From: Pithys albifrons albifrons
Lineage: Eukaryota; Chordata; Aves; Passeriformes; Thamnophilidae
DNA length: 64,000 nt
Direction: 5' to 3'
NCBI RefSeq assembly: GCF_047495875.1
Contig: NC_092466.1
Location: 10,164,561 to 10,228,560, forward strand
Numbering within the stretch: the stretch's first letter is position 1; each line of letters opens with the position of its first letter. Shown here in pieces: positions 1-13,415 of this stretch. Made by a program: the position numbers and the translations under genes. The notes beneath the pieces were generated by a model, which was not told the origin of the DNA, did not search any database, and was given only the letters and a program-made list of their open reading frames with translations.

Positions 1-956
1 CAATTTCCAATTACTACAGTGAGAAAAAAGACATTCTGCCTGGAATTATTCAATTATATCTTTTAAAGACTTTGACACTCATATTTTTAAACTAAAAGCC
101 TCGTTTTGCAGCCTTTCCATGTCTGCTAGGGAATGCTCAGGGAAAGTCAATAAGGACCTTAACAACTTGCTTCTCTCTGGTGAACAAACCTTCAACACAT
201 GCAGGCTGATTCTGCTTGTGTTGATGGTCAGATTTATAACTGGCAGCTTTTCAGCTGTGAAAATTCCTGCAGTTCAGAGAAACTGCTTATGCAAATGAAG
301 GTACTGAAATAAGTGCCTAGAGGGCCAAATACTTAATATATGCTATGAAATTACTGACAGTAATCTGACAGCAGTCACACACTAAAAGCAAACACTATAT
401 TAAGATGTATTCCAGCACATTTCTAAACCACGGTTCATAATTGTAGTGAAATCTACAGGTCTGTCTGGCACCAGCTCACTTCAGTTTCTAGGCAGTAATC
501 AGTGTGCAGTTAGAGCCTTCCATTCAATGATTTTTGTATTTTTCTAGTTTTGATATAGCAGTGTGGTTCAGAAGTTCACCCCAGCACGTTTAATCACCAC
601 TGGCCATCTGATTGCAGTCAGTGGGATGAAAGCCCAGCTTGGGCAGCAAAGATCTGCTGCATCTAGCCTGTAGTATTACAGATAACTTCTAATTGTTGTT
701 GTTTTCTTGGCATTTTATGCTTTTGTGCTTAACTTCATTGCACAGAGTTAAGTATATGCCTAATTCTCTGTGGGGCTAGAACTTCCCTAGTACATGCTTC
801 ACTGTGCTAGATAAAAGTAGATCAATAAAAGAAATGTAAGGATTAGCTCTGCAGAACCCACAGTCTAACCTTCTGAAAGAAAACCTTTAGATTTTGAATA
901 GAAAAAACCCTTTGGCAGCTTAATTGCAAGAGAACATCATAGAACACTTATTTTAC
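1..956 (-). other. TECTB: TECTB intron (part), downstream of the signal-peptide exon
   Basis: This stretch follows the splice donor at 956-955 on the minus strand, so it is read as the intron after the signal-peptide exon. I found no further exon matching the start of the mature beta-tectorin zona pellucida region. The next exon should lie to the left of base 1. No repeat family is recognised here. Confidence 0.6.
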
Positions 957-1045
957 CTGCTTTGTTTGGACTGCAAGGCCCTGCGAGAGCTCGAGCCAAG
1001 AGGACCAGCAGATACACAGCAAGAGTCACCATTTCTTGCAATGAT
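957..1045 (-). CDS. TECTB: TECTB (beta-tectorin) first coding exon, signal peptide; gene partial
   Basis: Beta-tectorin is a secreted zona-pellucida-domain glycoprotein of the tectorial membrane in the inner ear. On the minus strand a strong acceptor (pyrimidine run ending in CAG) precedes 13 nt of leader and an ATG at 1032-1030. The reading frame runs to 957 and stops at a CAG|GTAAAA donor in phase 1. It encodes 25 residues plus one base: Met-Val-Thr, a hydrophobic leucine-rich core (LAVYLLVLLARALA), then GPCSPNKA. The hydrophobic start and the CxPNKA motif, where Asp would follow across the junction, match the beta-tectorin N-terminus as I recall it. Head-to-head placement with GPAM agrees with the known TECTB-GPAM neighbourhood in vertebrates. 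The remaining exons are outside the window. The identity rests on a short peptide plus synteny. Confidence 0.82.
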
Positions 1046-1925
1046 CTGAGGACACAGGGAAGAAAAGATGAAAATGTCTTTTAAATTGAAAATAAAAACA
1101 ATGCATTGTCTGCAGACCTGAAACTGTGGATACTGTTAAGCACATGCTTTTTGCAGAGAGAAAAAAATAATATTACTGATATTCTGTCACCCAATGGAAT
1201 TGCGTCTACAGGGTAAATATTTCCAAGACCATTACTATCTCTAGGTTGCTATTGTCACAATTTTACTTTTTCAGTTTAGTGATGGCATTTAATTATTCTA
1301 GTGTGATTTCTTGCAAAAAGTCTAAACCTGAAGTGTTAATATCATCAAATGAAACTGAAACAATGGGATCTGAAAAAAAAAGAGGGAATAGAAATTACAA
1401 GAAGAAATATGATGCAAGAACATATATAATGTGCTTAAAATTTAGTGCTGAAACTGTTCTTTGTGGTGATGACTATTCTGATGTATATACTATTAACTTC
1501 AAAACTTAAGCTGAGGTTGGGTAAATTATGCATTTTCTCCTTTGCTGCTAAATGTTATTAGGCAAGCATACATAGCAGTAATTTGTATTTCCATTCCAGG
1601 CCTCAAATATGCAAGCTGTTTCTCACAGGAAGAAGCATATACAGCGTGTGGGATTGGGACTGGAGTTCTCATATCTTCCCTTTGTAGGGATATACTCTTC
1701 CGTAGCAGCCCTCATGTACATATCTCTAAGAAGACTGTCAGAAGTAAGAAATATCATTTAAGTAAAAAAAAAAATCATCCCAATTCAGTATTTCTAACAA
1801 AAGCAATCAATTTCAACATTTTCACTCTGCCTCTATTTAAAAATATATATTTATAAAAAACTCATTAAGTGACAATTTCTTCTAATTATAATCCTATGCA
1901 TTCTACAAGAAATCAATTATTATAC
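1046..1925 (-). other. TECTB: Probable TECTB intron in the 5' UTR
   Basis: The strong acceptor at 1047-1046 (minus strand) implies a noncoding exon further upstream. This 0.9-kb AT-rich stretch would be the intron if the candidate first exon at 1926-2022 is real. The open frames inside it are low-complexity and resemble no protein family I know. Confidence 0.4.
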
Positions 1926-2054
1926 CTACGAGACAGGAAGGGGCTAAGTATTTCAGATTTTCATCCCGGTCTTACTCCAATAGCTGCGCTGTCAGCTCTT
2001 CCCAAGATGTCCTCTTTCAAATGAACCCAGCTGGCATTATCTTCGCTTTATATA
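1926..2054 (-). promoter_or_regulatory. TECTB: Candidate TECTB TATA box and noncoding first exon
   Basis: Read on the minus strand, a TATATAAA box (plus-strand TTTATATA, 2047-2054) is followed about 120 nt later by a donor-like TCGTAG|GTATAA at 1926/1925. Transcription starting 25-30 nt after the box, near 2022, would give a noncoding exon of roughly 97 nt. It would splice to the acceptor before the signal-peptide exon. The spacing is correct, but AT-rich DNA produces TATA-like strings by chance, so this is an inference. Confidence 0.3.
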
Positions 2055-5000
2055 AGCAATCTTGTAAAAGGAGCCCATCTCTGGTTAAATCTCAACCTGC
2101 CAGTATTGTCCAGTGTGGGAGGAAAAAAAAGAGTTATAGAAAAGCAGTTCTCTTCCTCTAGATGGGACTGCATTGCTACTATTTGATTTTTAAAAAGTCT
2201 TTCTATGGTGGCTTTTCAAAGATCTTGAAAACAAGCGAACAGTAACCTGCTGAAGGTACTAAATGTTTGTTTTACAAGTTATATAGGAAAATGTAGAACT
2301 TCTGCAGAGGTGAAGTCACAACTGCCTTCTAGAATTCAGTGAAAAAATATTTATAGGAATTAGATGCTTGTCTTAAATGGCTTATTGACAATGTCAAACT
2401 TTTGTGCCATGCAAGTGGACAAAAGTAATGGCAACAGATCATATACTACCTTTGGGTTGTTTATTTTATTTATTTTTTCTAGAAGTTCACAGGCATGTAA
2501 TCTGAGTTTAGGTAAGCTCTTCCCTAAACCTAAATATTATAATACATAATTATAGTACATAATACTACATAATTATAGTACAATACTACATGCATATAAG
2601 ACTACATAATATACATTAAATAGTACACTATAGACTGTGTAAAATTACCATTGCACAGAAAACTGAAACAAATTTGCTTTTCATGTGACCATCAGTCAGG
2701 AGGTTGCCTATGACAGTCTTGGTCAGATGGCAGGATTTTCTGGTGACCCATTACATCCTGTTTGTGTCAGCTTTTAGTGACAGGCACGGAAAAAAGGACT
2801 GGGGTATGCTACTGCTGCTTTACATGCCTGCATGAAAATGTGGGCTGTGAACAGTCTTACTGTGTAAACTGGCACAGCCTCAACTTCAGCCATGACTGTA
2901 TCTACCCAGTTTCATGTGTCGTTGAACTACTCTGATATCTGTCTTGAGTCACAAAACACAGAGGACCTTGCTTGTGGGACCCAGTCCTGTGGGGCTCCTC
3001 ACAGGTGATTTGGTATCTCCTCTTGTGGAGAGCCTCATTCTCCCCATCCGTGGCAGTATTTTGGTGGGGATCTGCCTTCTCTCAATTGATTTTTGGCATA
3101 CAGGGGTGACACAGCAGTAAAGCTGTACCAGTTGTCATTAGTCTGGACTTTTTGAGCGGGGAAAGAGTGAAATGGAAAAGCACAGTGGCCTGACATTAAC
3201 CTGAAATGGCAAAGAGTTTTTAGGTGTCCTGTGTGTGAGATTTAGGGGTGAACCTTCAGGGCAGCATTCACTACAAGAAGTGTCTCAAGCCAAAAGGCAA
3301 CAACACAGCTGTGACTGCACCAGGCATTGTGAGGGCTGCTGCCTCTCAGGGGTGATGGTGTGCAGCTGAATCTGCAGTGATATGCAGATGTAATCAATTA
3401 GGGTGCCTTCTGCCTCTAACAAACTGAACCCAAGCCCTAAAGACAGATTGAAAAGCCTATACATTTCTGTGTTTAGTCTCAAATCATAAGTCTGAACCTA
3501 GACAGGGGCTTTGTAAGGCTTGTAATACATTGCAAATAATAGGCTGCTCTCACTGTTGTGACTCAAGTCCTGCAAGCCATCACATTTAAATGAGATTACT
3601 TAGAGATGGACAATGGATAAAATCCTTTGGCCAAGGTTTGTTGTTATTTTAATTGAATTAAAGAATAATCCACTGAACAAGAACCAAAGCTCATAAATCA
3701 TTTGGTGTGACCTAACTAGGAATTATCCTCATGAGAAATCCTAAAACAAGGAAGATTTAACTGCAGGTGTCTGTTTTATAGTCTCACCCCAAATCCTACA
3801 GACACTGAGGCCTAATTTTGACTTCTTAAACCCAGCTCTGAATATACGCTGTGTAAACATGCACTTGTTTTTGTTTTTCTGTGTGTGAAAGTGTGTATTT
3901 GGTCTGGAACCAGACGCCAGGGTTTCTGGTGAGACATTATGATCAAACCTGTTATCAAGCATATATAGCCCAGAAACAAGGGGAGGATTGCAAGTGAAAG
4001 CCTGTAACTTTGGACACGAGAAAGGTCTCATGATCTTGTACAAACTGATTCTTCAAGCTCAAGGGGTTTGTACTTGTCAGGTCTGCCCACATAGAGCTGA
4101 TCTGGAGCCTAAGATATTTGGCTAACCTTGATTAGGTATAGTTGCAAATGCCTTGCTAAAAATTATTTATATGGTCGACCTCACCTTAACATTAACAAAG
4201 TTCTTGAAACACAGATTACCTTTTTACTGATGATTTTTTGCAAATAGTGTAATTAAATTATCATTGTGTAATGCTACAGGTTTCAGTGGAATTACTTCAA
4301 GATGGATCTAATCCCATAATTTGTAAAAGAAAATAAATCTCTTGCAATCTTCTCACAGAAAACTAATCTCCATGTACATAATACTCCTTTTAGATGAAAG
4401 GTAGAAAACAGAATGAAAACCATCACACAAATTTGGTACAAGTGCCAGCTGGTGTATGGAGTTTGAATTTGCATAAGAAACAAGCACAAAATGTACCTAA
4501 GCCAACCAGCACTTGATACCTGCACTGATCAAAGGTGAAGGCTTGGGAAGGGTTAGGTTTCTCTCAGTAATTGCATACACAAAAAAGGAAAGCCATTAAC
4601 TTGCAAAACAGAGCATTGAGGATTGTTGCAGTTCCCTGACTCTTTCCAAGCCCGTTGAATAATCTCAGCAATCTAAGTATCGACAAAGAGCAAATGAAGG
4701 CCTTATTGAGAATTTCACCTACAAGGGCAGCTGTGTCTCCAGCCTTGTTCCTCACATTGTGATGGAAAGCTATGTGAATATCTATTGTCTGGTTCTTACA
4801 CGGAGCTAACCAGGTTCTGCTGTTTGTGTCTACAAGGGATACTGTGACATCCAATTTTCATTGGTTTTGGATAAAACAATAAACCTGAAGAGTGCTTTAT
4901 CTATATGGATGGACTTATGGGACAATGAGGAACAATGGAGACAGCTAGCTGATTCCAGGGATGAGATCTGGTGACATTAATCTAGAGGCTGCAATGTATT

Positions 5001-5338
5001 AATGATGGTGTTTCCATGCACCAAAACCTGGTATATTCAGTTTTGTCTGAGATAAGGACTGTACTAATCCCACAGGCAAAGAGACATCTGTGCTGGGTCT
5101 GGAAGCATAGCAACTGCATTTATATTAGGCCTCATCTGAGTTAATGGATCCTGTTGGAAATGCAGCACTGTGTTGGTACACTCAGCTTTTCCTGAAGCTT
5201 AAGTGAGCTGTGCTGTGTAGACTTACTGCTTCAAGTCATAAATACCTTACAGATTTAGGAATGTTTTGCCTTTTACAGAATAAATACCTTTCCAGTAGTT
5301 TGTTACTCATAACACGTGGTTGGTCACTTAAGCACAAT
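2055..5338. other. Intergenic, no gene seen
   Basis: I see no splice-framed coding exon on either strand. The open frames are at most about 100 codons and have no recognisable domain. The only structure noted is an AT-rich imperfect tandem repeat at 2531-2620. As the 5' flank of TECTB it could hold regulatory elements, but none can be named from sequence alone. Confidence 0.5.
2531..2620. repeat. AT-rich imperfect tandem repeat
   Basis: The motif TACATAATTATAGTACA recurs in slightly altered forms, with linked ACTACATAATA pieces. It looks like a decayed simple or low-complexity repeat, not a transposon. Confidence 0.6.
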
Positions 5339-5474
5339 TGAGTCACCATCCCTGAAGGTACATGTAGATGTGGCAGTTAAGGCACATGGTTAGTGGTGGA
5401 CTTGGCAGTGTTAGGACAGTTGGACTTGAAAATCTTACAGGTCTTTTCCAACCCAAATGATTCTATTCTATGAA
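5339..5474 (+). mobile_element. CR1 LINE 3' fragment
   Basis: The segment contains the typical CR1 3' end: a GTGGACTTGGCAGTGTTAGG-type block, GGTCTTTTCCAACC, and a terminal ATTCTATTCTATG tail at the right, which sets the plus orientation. It is about 136 bp, 5'-truncated, and has no coding capacity. CR1 is the dominant non-LTR retrotransposon of birds. Confidence 0.9.
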
Positions 5475-8400
5475 TGAGCAGATTATAGAATCATAAAATA
5501 ACAACACCTGTGACTCACAGATACTCTGCACTCTAAGTCCTCAGATGGCTGATATTCTTAAGCAACTTCACAAAACATATTAGAAGAAGAGGAAATTAGA
5601 AGAAATTGTCTTTGTGGAAGAGTCACATGAAAATCAGAGATGGATGTTCAGGCCACTGAAAGAGATAGTCTTCTGCTCTAAACTTCCTCATGCATCACCT
5701 GTCTGTCTGTGTAACTATGCAATGCTGAATCATAATTTTTCAGCAATCACCTGCAGCCAAAGGCTTGGCGAGAGTGCTGCTGTTGATACATGCACTCCCA
5801 GGGTGTGAGTGAGCACAGACTCTCAGCCAAAGAACCATTCCCTTGACATTTCTGCTGTTCAAGATGGGTATTTACAACAGCAAATCTTGCCTAACACAAA
5901 ATTGTGGCTGAAGTAAATAATAATGTTTCATGTTCATTTGAATGCCTGATCTTACTGCTGTTTAGCTTTGCCAGCACATTTAGAGCCATGCTCTTTGGAA
6001 ACGTCTCCAGCAAAGGTCTACCTGGAGTTTGCTACTGTTGGAACAAAACATCAGTTTCCAGCTGAGTTTCTGTGAAGCCTTTGTGTGGGTAAGTGCTTTA
6101 TTTGTTGTGGGTTTTATGGGCTGTCTTGGAGCTAGTTGGCTATGCAGGATAAGGATTTGGGACTTGATTTAAAAAAGACGTGGGGATTGATTTAATAAAT
6201 GCATGAGACATGTAAAACTGGCCATGCAAGACCAGAACTGATGACTTGCACTGGTCATGTGAGACCTCAGTTGTTGTTGGGCTACCACTATTTGGAGATG
6301 CCTGGCACTTGCCAGGCACTTGATTCATTTGCCTAAACGAGGCATGTATTGCATTAGCAGGTGCTGTATGGTGACCAAGATATCCTGTGACACAGGACTT
6401 CTAGGACACTCCTGCACTTTTGGAGTGGGATCTGGAAGCCAGGCTGGATACTCAAGGGCATCTTAAATGGACTGGCTGGCTGTGTGTGGGCATCTAAATT
6501 GAGGCAGACACACTGCCCTGGTTAGCTTGACAGAGTCCTGGAATTCTCACCAAGTGCCCAAGGCAAGCTACCAGGTAGAAGTTAGACCACTTCTGGGGTA
6601 AGATAGCTTTGAACTCTACGAGTGAGGAGAATTGCATCTGGGTCTCCACTAGTTCTGGGCAAGGATTCTGACCACCAGGTCTGTCTCCTTCAGCTGTTCT
6701 TTGAAGAGAGTGTGGCTGTGGCTGCTGGGCTCAACTCTGTTCAGAGCTGCTGTTCCACCCGGTATGTGCCAGAGCAGAACTGCAGGAATCTTCTGTTGAG
6801 AACTCGATGGATTAAGTGTTTTGTGGTGGAATGATGTTGCTGAGGAATACATTCTGTAATCACCTGAATGTGGCCTAAATCACTTCTGCTTAAGTGCTTT
6901 TTTGGATCTCAATCACATTGCCCTGTATAACACCTTGTAAACCTTTTAGTTCTTGTTATCTCAACAACAGGTCTTGATCTCACGGCACTGTGGGGTGGGG
7001 ATCTCACCTCAATGTGGGGGAGAATTTGGGTAAAGTGAGACAGAAGGAAGAATGGACTCTTTGTGTCCTTCATTGGCTTAACCTTCTCAGGCTGGCAGGT
7101 TGGCAGCTGGCTCTGACACAGTGACCATTGCTCTCCTTGCTCTTTTCTGGGCATTATCCCATTAGTGCTGGAAGGTTGCAGAAGTATGATGTTTCTCTGC
7201 TGGTGTTGGGGTATGTCACTACAACTTTAAAAGAGTCTGCAGCAGCTGTCTAATCTTCTTTTTGATTCCTGGCCATGTGTGTTGGCCATAAATAATGCTG
7301 CTCACCCAGCCTGCATGCTTTGCTACAGAAAAGCTGACAAAAACAGGACTGCAGTGCAGTGAGACATTAAAAATATGCCAAAGATAAATTTATCCTCTAG
7401 TGTCCCTCAGTGGTAATTCCTTGATTGCTGAGAAACTGACCCTAAATGTATGCCGCTTATTTAAAATTTTAATTAATAATAAAAAAGCAAAGTGAAGGAA
7501 AATGAAGGGGTAAACTGATAAAAAAATTTCAGCAGGAGGAATGCTGAGTTAAAATAAAGGGTTTGATTGCCACCTAGCTTGAAAGTGCCTTTGTCCATTC
7601 GCATTCCCAAGCCCAGAAATCTTCCCTCAGATTTGCAGTCTGAATTGCCCTGGAAGCCTGGAGTGCTCCTGCTCCCTCTGTAACATCTCTACCCTTACTG
7701 GAGCCACAGAGTGCTTCTCCAGCTTCCTGATTACCCCATGGTCTGAGCCAGCTGCATTATAAACCTGCTTTGTGGGATTCAGATAGGATTGTACACATGA
7801 AGGACTGGTAAAAATCAAGTTCTTGAAATGCTCACCCTAATTCCTATCCTTTGAAGAGCTAAGATCCATGCATTTTCCCTATGAAACAAACTTTCAGTAT
7901 GTGTACTGCTGCTCTCTTGAATCAAGCACAAACCTCTGCACTTCAGTCAATAGCAGCTGCTGATTAAAATCACAGTTTTGGTTTCCCAAGCTGCATAATG
8001 CTGTTAGTTCATTCTTAGACCTACTTTTCCTAGCACACTGTATCCATTATACTAGTGTTGTCCTCATTTTTTAAAGTTTGTGATTTTTCAGCAGTCTGAT
8101 AGCATCATCCTTGGAGACAGTCTCTTTTCCTATGAAAGGGATCCATTTGTTATCAAGAATTATGTGGCTCTGAGACTTACATATATCAGACTTAACTGCA
8201 TTAATTACTTTGTGCTGTGCTTGTAAAATGATCATAATAATGCTTATCACAAACTTAGTGCCATTATCTCTGTTGTGCAGATAATGGAACTGAGCCACAG
8301 AAAGGCAAACCACACGTAGGGCTCTCAAGCTGCCCATACTGCTCTCACTTCTGCGTCATTCAACGAGTAAGCACCTTGGAGCAGAAGCTATCCAAACAAC

Positions 8401-11400
8401 TTTGGATAGGTTTATCTGTGAAAAAGAAAAGCTTCCTGGGAAGCAGCAGAACGACTGCCTGGACTGTCAGGCCATGTCTTCTAGAACAGAGGACTTCCAC
8501 TTACCTGAGAGGTTATTTTGCACTTGAAGTAGTAAAATCCTTCTGCTTGCCAATTTAACATTCACTCTGGTCTTTATGGCTTATTGACAATAACTGGATG
8601 ATTAGCAAGTCCATTGCCGGTTGAGTGTCTCAGTGTATTTTCCTCTTCTGGTGCCATAAACAAAGATTTTCTTCCTACTTTGTCAAGACTTAACCTTTAG
8701 TGCATTCAGCCTAAAGGACCAAAAAGGTAATTTTCTGAGACTTCCCAAAGATGACAGACCAAGTTTCAGATCAATTAAAGGATATAGTTTTCTTAAAATT
8801 GCAGCAACACACTAATGATGATATCCATTGAGATGGTTCTTTCTGTTCACCATGTTTCATAGTAGTAGAAAGAGGTAACAGCTTCATGTAGTGGAATGAA
8901 GGAGAGCAATTGGTCTAAAGTTTTCAGGCACTCACCTGGATATTCATTTACTTGTACTTTGGAATGACTCAACCCATCGCAAACATAAAACAGGTCTTAC
9001 TTTTTTAATTGGCTGTTTGAAGATAGGATTTCTTTGAGAATTCACTGAAACACCAAATACAAGTGATGGCTGTGGTACTGTCTGTGTGCAGCTGCTTCAG
9101 TGATTTTGATGGGCTTCCTCTGATAGCCAAATTTCAGAAAGCTGAACCATTGTATTTTCTTCTGCTGAGCTGTAGCTGATGTTGCACTGATTCACTCAAA
9201 ATCAATTTGACTATCCCATATGATGGTAAAAAGTATTATTTGCTAGCTTTTAAAATGACAGTTTGTCTCTTCTAGTGTGGTTTTTAGTAAAGTGTTCAGA
9301 GGAAATATGCAGTCGGCAGAAAGCTATCATTTCGATCTAAGCTAGCCAAACAGCATTGTGGTTATCTGAAAAATGTGTGCAACTATAGTATACCAACGAC
9401 ATTCATATAGTATTTCCTACAAGCTATTCCAGAAAGTATGACACTGTAGTGGTTATTTGTGAAAATCCCTCAGGAGTACAATAACGTGATAGCCTTCCAA
9501 GGGACTCACTGAGTTGTTCTCAGTAACCTACTATAGCTCCAAGTACCCAATTCTCCAGGACAGACTGTGCTGAAGACTGTAGATTGATTATGCTGTTAAT
9601 GACGCAGGAAGCTCTGCTGCTGTTTGTTTATGCCGAGATTAGCTAAAATTAGAAGTTGACCTGATGTTCCTGAATTAATTTAAAGGCAAAAAATACAAGT
9701 TACCGATTCTGATTTTTTTTTGGAATTATAGTCTCAAAAGCCAAAGCTCACAGGGTATCTTCCTGGAGCTATGAGTCAGTTCTTAAGTGATCTTGAAATG
9801 AAAGATGTCTGGACCAATATATGGTATCTATGAGCAGTAACCCCTGAGCAATTTCCAAGGTAATGCCTTAACTTTCTGTCCTGGACATCTACAGATTTTG
9901 AAAGATCAAGAAGATGTCAAAGCCTTATTTTAAATGCTTGAAAACAGCTGGATAAATTCAGTAAGTGTTAACTGGACAGACAATGATCTATTGATGCTTG
10001 GCTGTGCCAAAAGCACATGAAGTTGCATCTCTGGATGGTCTTGATATCTTATAAAAAAAAAGAGTGAAAACAACAAAGACTACTGAATCTTTGACAGTAA
10101 TAGGTTGGGAAGATATATTACTGATGTTTCAGAAAGTGTGTAAGGCTTAAAGTGCTGAAGCTGAAAAATGGGAAAGGGTCTGTTTTCACAGACTTTTCCT
10201 TAATATCAGCTTTGGTTCTTTTCAGTGGACTCCAAAACAAAATGTATCCAAATCAATAATCAGTTCTGAAAATGTAAGCTGATTTTAGAGTATTCTGATA
10301 CATCTTGCTATAAACCCTTTGGAAAAAAAGACATTTAAGTACCCTCACTGTACATCTAATTCTGAGGACAGGCGTGGTATTTTGGCATAGGTAAAGTGAA
10401 TGAATATGAATGTATAGAAGATATGGCAATGATAATATTTTCTATGTTTGCAATACCTTTCATTCCAGGCTCTCGGAGGCCTTTATAAAGATTTTACTCC
10501 AGACACCAACTGGCCAGGAGATGGTGTTAGTGGTGCTCTATAAACAGAAAACACATGACACAGACAAGCAAAGTGACTCACTTGTATGAAATCTGGTAAA
10601 GGCATCTCACCCTTCTCTGCATGCTGCCCCATCTCTTGGACCTTTCCTTGGCCTGTTCTGATTATTTGAATTATCTATAATAATTATTATTTAATGTTGC
10701 TCTTTCAATATGGCAAGCAAGCAACAATATAAAGGCAAATGTAATTTTCTTGGATCTTTGCGGATATATGAATTAACTAATAATGTAGATAATTTATTAT
10801 CAGGTAAGTTAGATTAGATCAAAGCCTACATCACTAGGGATAGCAGATGTGAGTGAAATAAGTTCAACCATCTAGACTTTTTACTTCACTTCCAAGCCTT
10901 AATCTTGTGGCTAGTTACAAGTAGTTTGGAAAGATATTCCTCTCTAGGACAACAAATGCCATATGTTCCATACCCCTTCCCCTCCTGTCAGATCCCCAGC
11001 TGAGATCCACAGCTGCAGACTGACCTCAAACCTCTCAGTCTCCTTTTCTATCAGCACTGTGAATTCCTATACCAGGTCATTTCCCCATTTCCGAGTCTTC
11101 ATTTTCTTTATGTAGTTGCAACACTTACGGTCTGTCCAATATACCACTAAAACCACACAGTCTACAGGTATTACTATATAATGCCACCTTCTGGTATTAT
11201 GGGTTGGCCTCTCACCCTCACACCACCTTCCATGTTTCCTCTCCCACCACCCTTCTGTTCAGTTATCCTTCCACTGAGCTCAGCAAACACTGCTTCTCCT
11301 ACAATCTCCTTCACATCACAATTTTGCCCATGCTACTTGAATATACTTCTGGGTGAGATTTTGATTGTAAATCTTTCCTTCCATAGTTCCTTCAGTTTGT

Positions 11401-13380
11401 GCAGAGTTTCCATCATGGTTTCCTGCTCCTTCTTCCACTTCTGCTCCTCTCACCAGCAGTATGACATCAGCCAAAAAAGGCTCTGTGAGCAGGGAGACAG
11501 GGTTAGTGTTGGACAGATGATGGTGGTCAGCTAACACAATTTCTTAGCATCAGTCTGTTTCTGTCATCTCAGGTTATTCACTCATGGTTTTGCACTTTTT
11601 TTCAAGCTGTTTTAATCATTACTATTCAAAGAGAAAGAAATAAAGGTTCTTGTGATTCCTGTGTTACTGCACAGTCACAGCCAGCCTGGTCCCTTTGGTC
11701 TCAGCCTAACCACACTTTCTTGACCTGAAGTGAGGAGGCGAGGTACAGCCTGTGCTTTACTGCTTAGAGGCCTCAGAAGCTCAAAGGACAAAGAGGGAAA
11801 CTATACCTTGATATTTCATTTCTTTGCCTTCTTCAGGGAGGTTTCCCCAGCTCGGTGTGCAAGAGGAACCTGACCCTGACTTCCCCGATGCATGGACTGC
11901 ACTTGCCTCTAATTTTGCACAGATCACACAAGAGGGACAATTCCTCTTTTTCTTTTATCTCTTCTCTGTCCACGCCAAAGTTGGGGGCATCCTGCCTAGT
12001 GGACAATGTAGCTCTTGTGCAGGGACAAGCCCTGATGTTTGTATCTAAAAGCTGTGTATAGCCATCTTATCTACAACAGTTATCATCTTTTAGGTTTAAC
12101 ATACTGGACAGAGTGTCCTGGATGGCCTGGGAAAAGAGCCATTGAGATTAAAGGTTACTGAGAGCAATTATGCTGATTATTTATTTATGTGGTTGACTAT
12201 TTTGTTGGTAATAGCTTTTTCTCCTTGGCCAGTATGCTCTTTTTTTTTTTTAACTTACCTGGCCATTCTATGCAAAACTTCCTTAAGTCAAAGTGGACTT
12301 GGCATCTAAATGCCCTTGAAAAAAATTGATCTAAATTATTTAGATGGTTAACTCATATTTTTCAAAAGAAGCTATTTAGGAATCTAAATCTAGTGATTTT
12401 CAGGATTGACAAACTGATGGGCTTCTTTCCACTGCTATCAGTACTGGAAGCTTCTTTGTCTATATTTGCTAAATAACTCTGTTGCAGTTTGAGTTTCATG
12501 CAGAACAGCTTTTTATAACATAACTCCTATCTTTCACTAAGTACCTTTTCCAATGAAGCTACTTTGCCTGCAGTGGGACTACAATGAGGTTGTTGAGGCC
12601 ATCGTGTATTGTTTAGATTGGTCCTCATCCTGCAAGTACAGAGACCCTCCATCACTTCTGAGGGCAACAGAGTTATTGCCCTGAAAATATGGGCAGAAAG
12701 GAGATAATGCTCCATTCTGTCAGGAGAGCATACCTTTAGGATATATCCTTATTTCCATAAGGTTCATTATTTCAACTTTTCAACCAAAATCTGCAGAGAA
12801 TGAATGTGGAAATATTGCAGTGCTTTTCAGAATTGGAAGTCTGAAAATTGATCAGTTGTGCTTACAAATCTGGAAACATTTCTTTTTTGGGAAAGTTTTC
12901 TGTCTCACAGAATTCTCTGAAGGAGAAGTCTTTTCTACCAAGAATTATATAGACTGAAATCTCTACTTAAGAAGGATGGAGAAAAACATCTACTTACTCA
13001 TTATGTTTCCTTTTAAAGGCTGTTCCTTAAGAAATTGAATATGTCTGAGTGTGTGAGTGAAATTGTGTTTGAATAGAAAGGACAGTTAATACAGAATTGG
13101 AAATTTGTGTATGAGAAAGTGAGAATGCAAAAAATAGGGAATTGTGGTTTCAGTACACACATATATACAATCCTAAGGAAAACAGCCATAAAATTCGGGA
13201 AATATTTAATCAGTGCTTTGGCCATACCTTTGGCTCAAGCTTGGTAAATATGTGACTACTTAAGATAAGGATGCCAGAACAGAAACATTTTTAACAGGCT
13301 ACTGACTTATTTTAAATGGGCCTTGTAGCTTCACGAGTCTCTTAGATACAATGTTAATAAATTTCTTGGGTATAATGGCA

Positions 13381-13415
13381 TCACTTTTTGTTGAAATATT
13401 TCACTTTTTGTTGAA
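13381..13415. repeat. Short tandem duplication, 20-bp period
   Basis: TCACTTTTTGTTGAA occurs twice, at 13381-13395 and 13401-13415, separated by five bases. Confidence 0.8.

Noticed and set aside
11181..11534. 117-codon open frame in the intergenic region
   Set aside because: Low-complexity Ser, Pro, Phe and Leu-rich text, no splice signals, no family resemblance, and an overlapping frame on the other strand.
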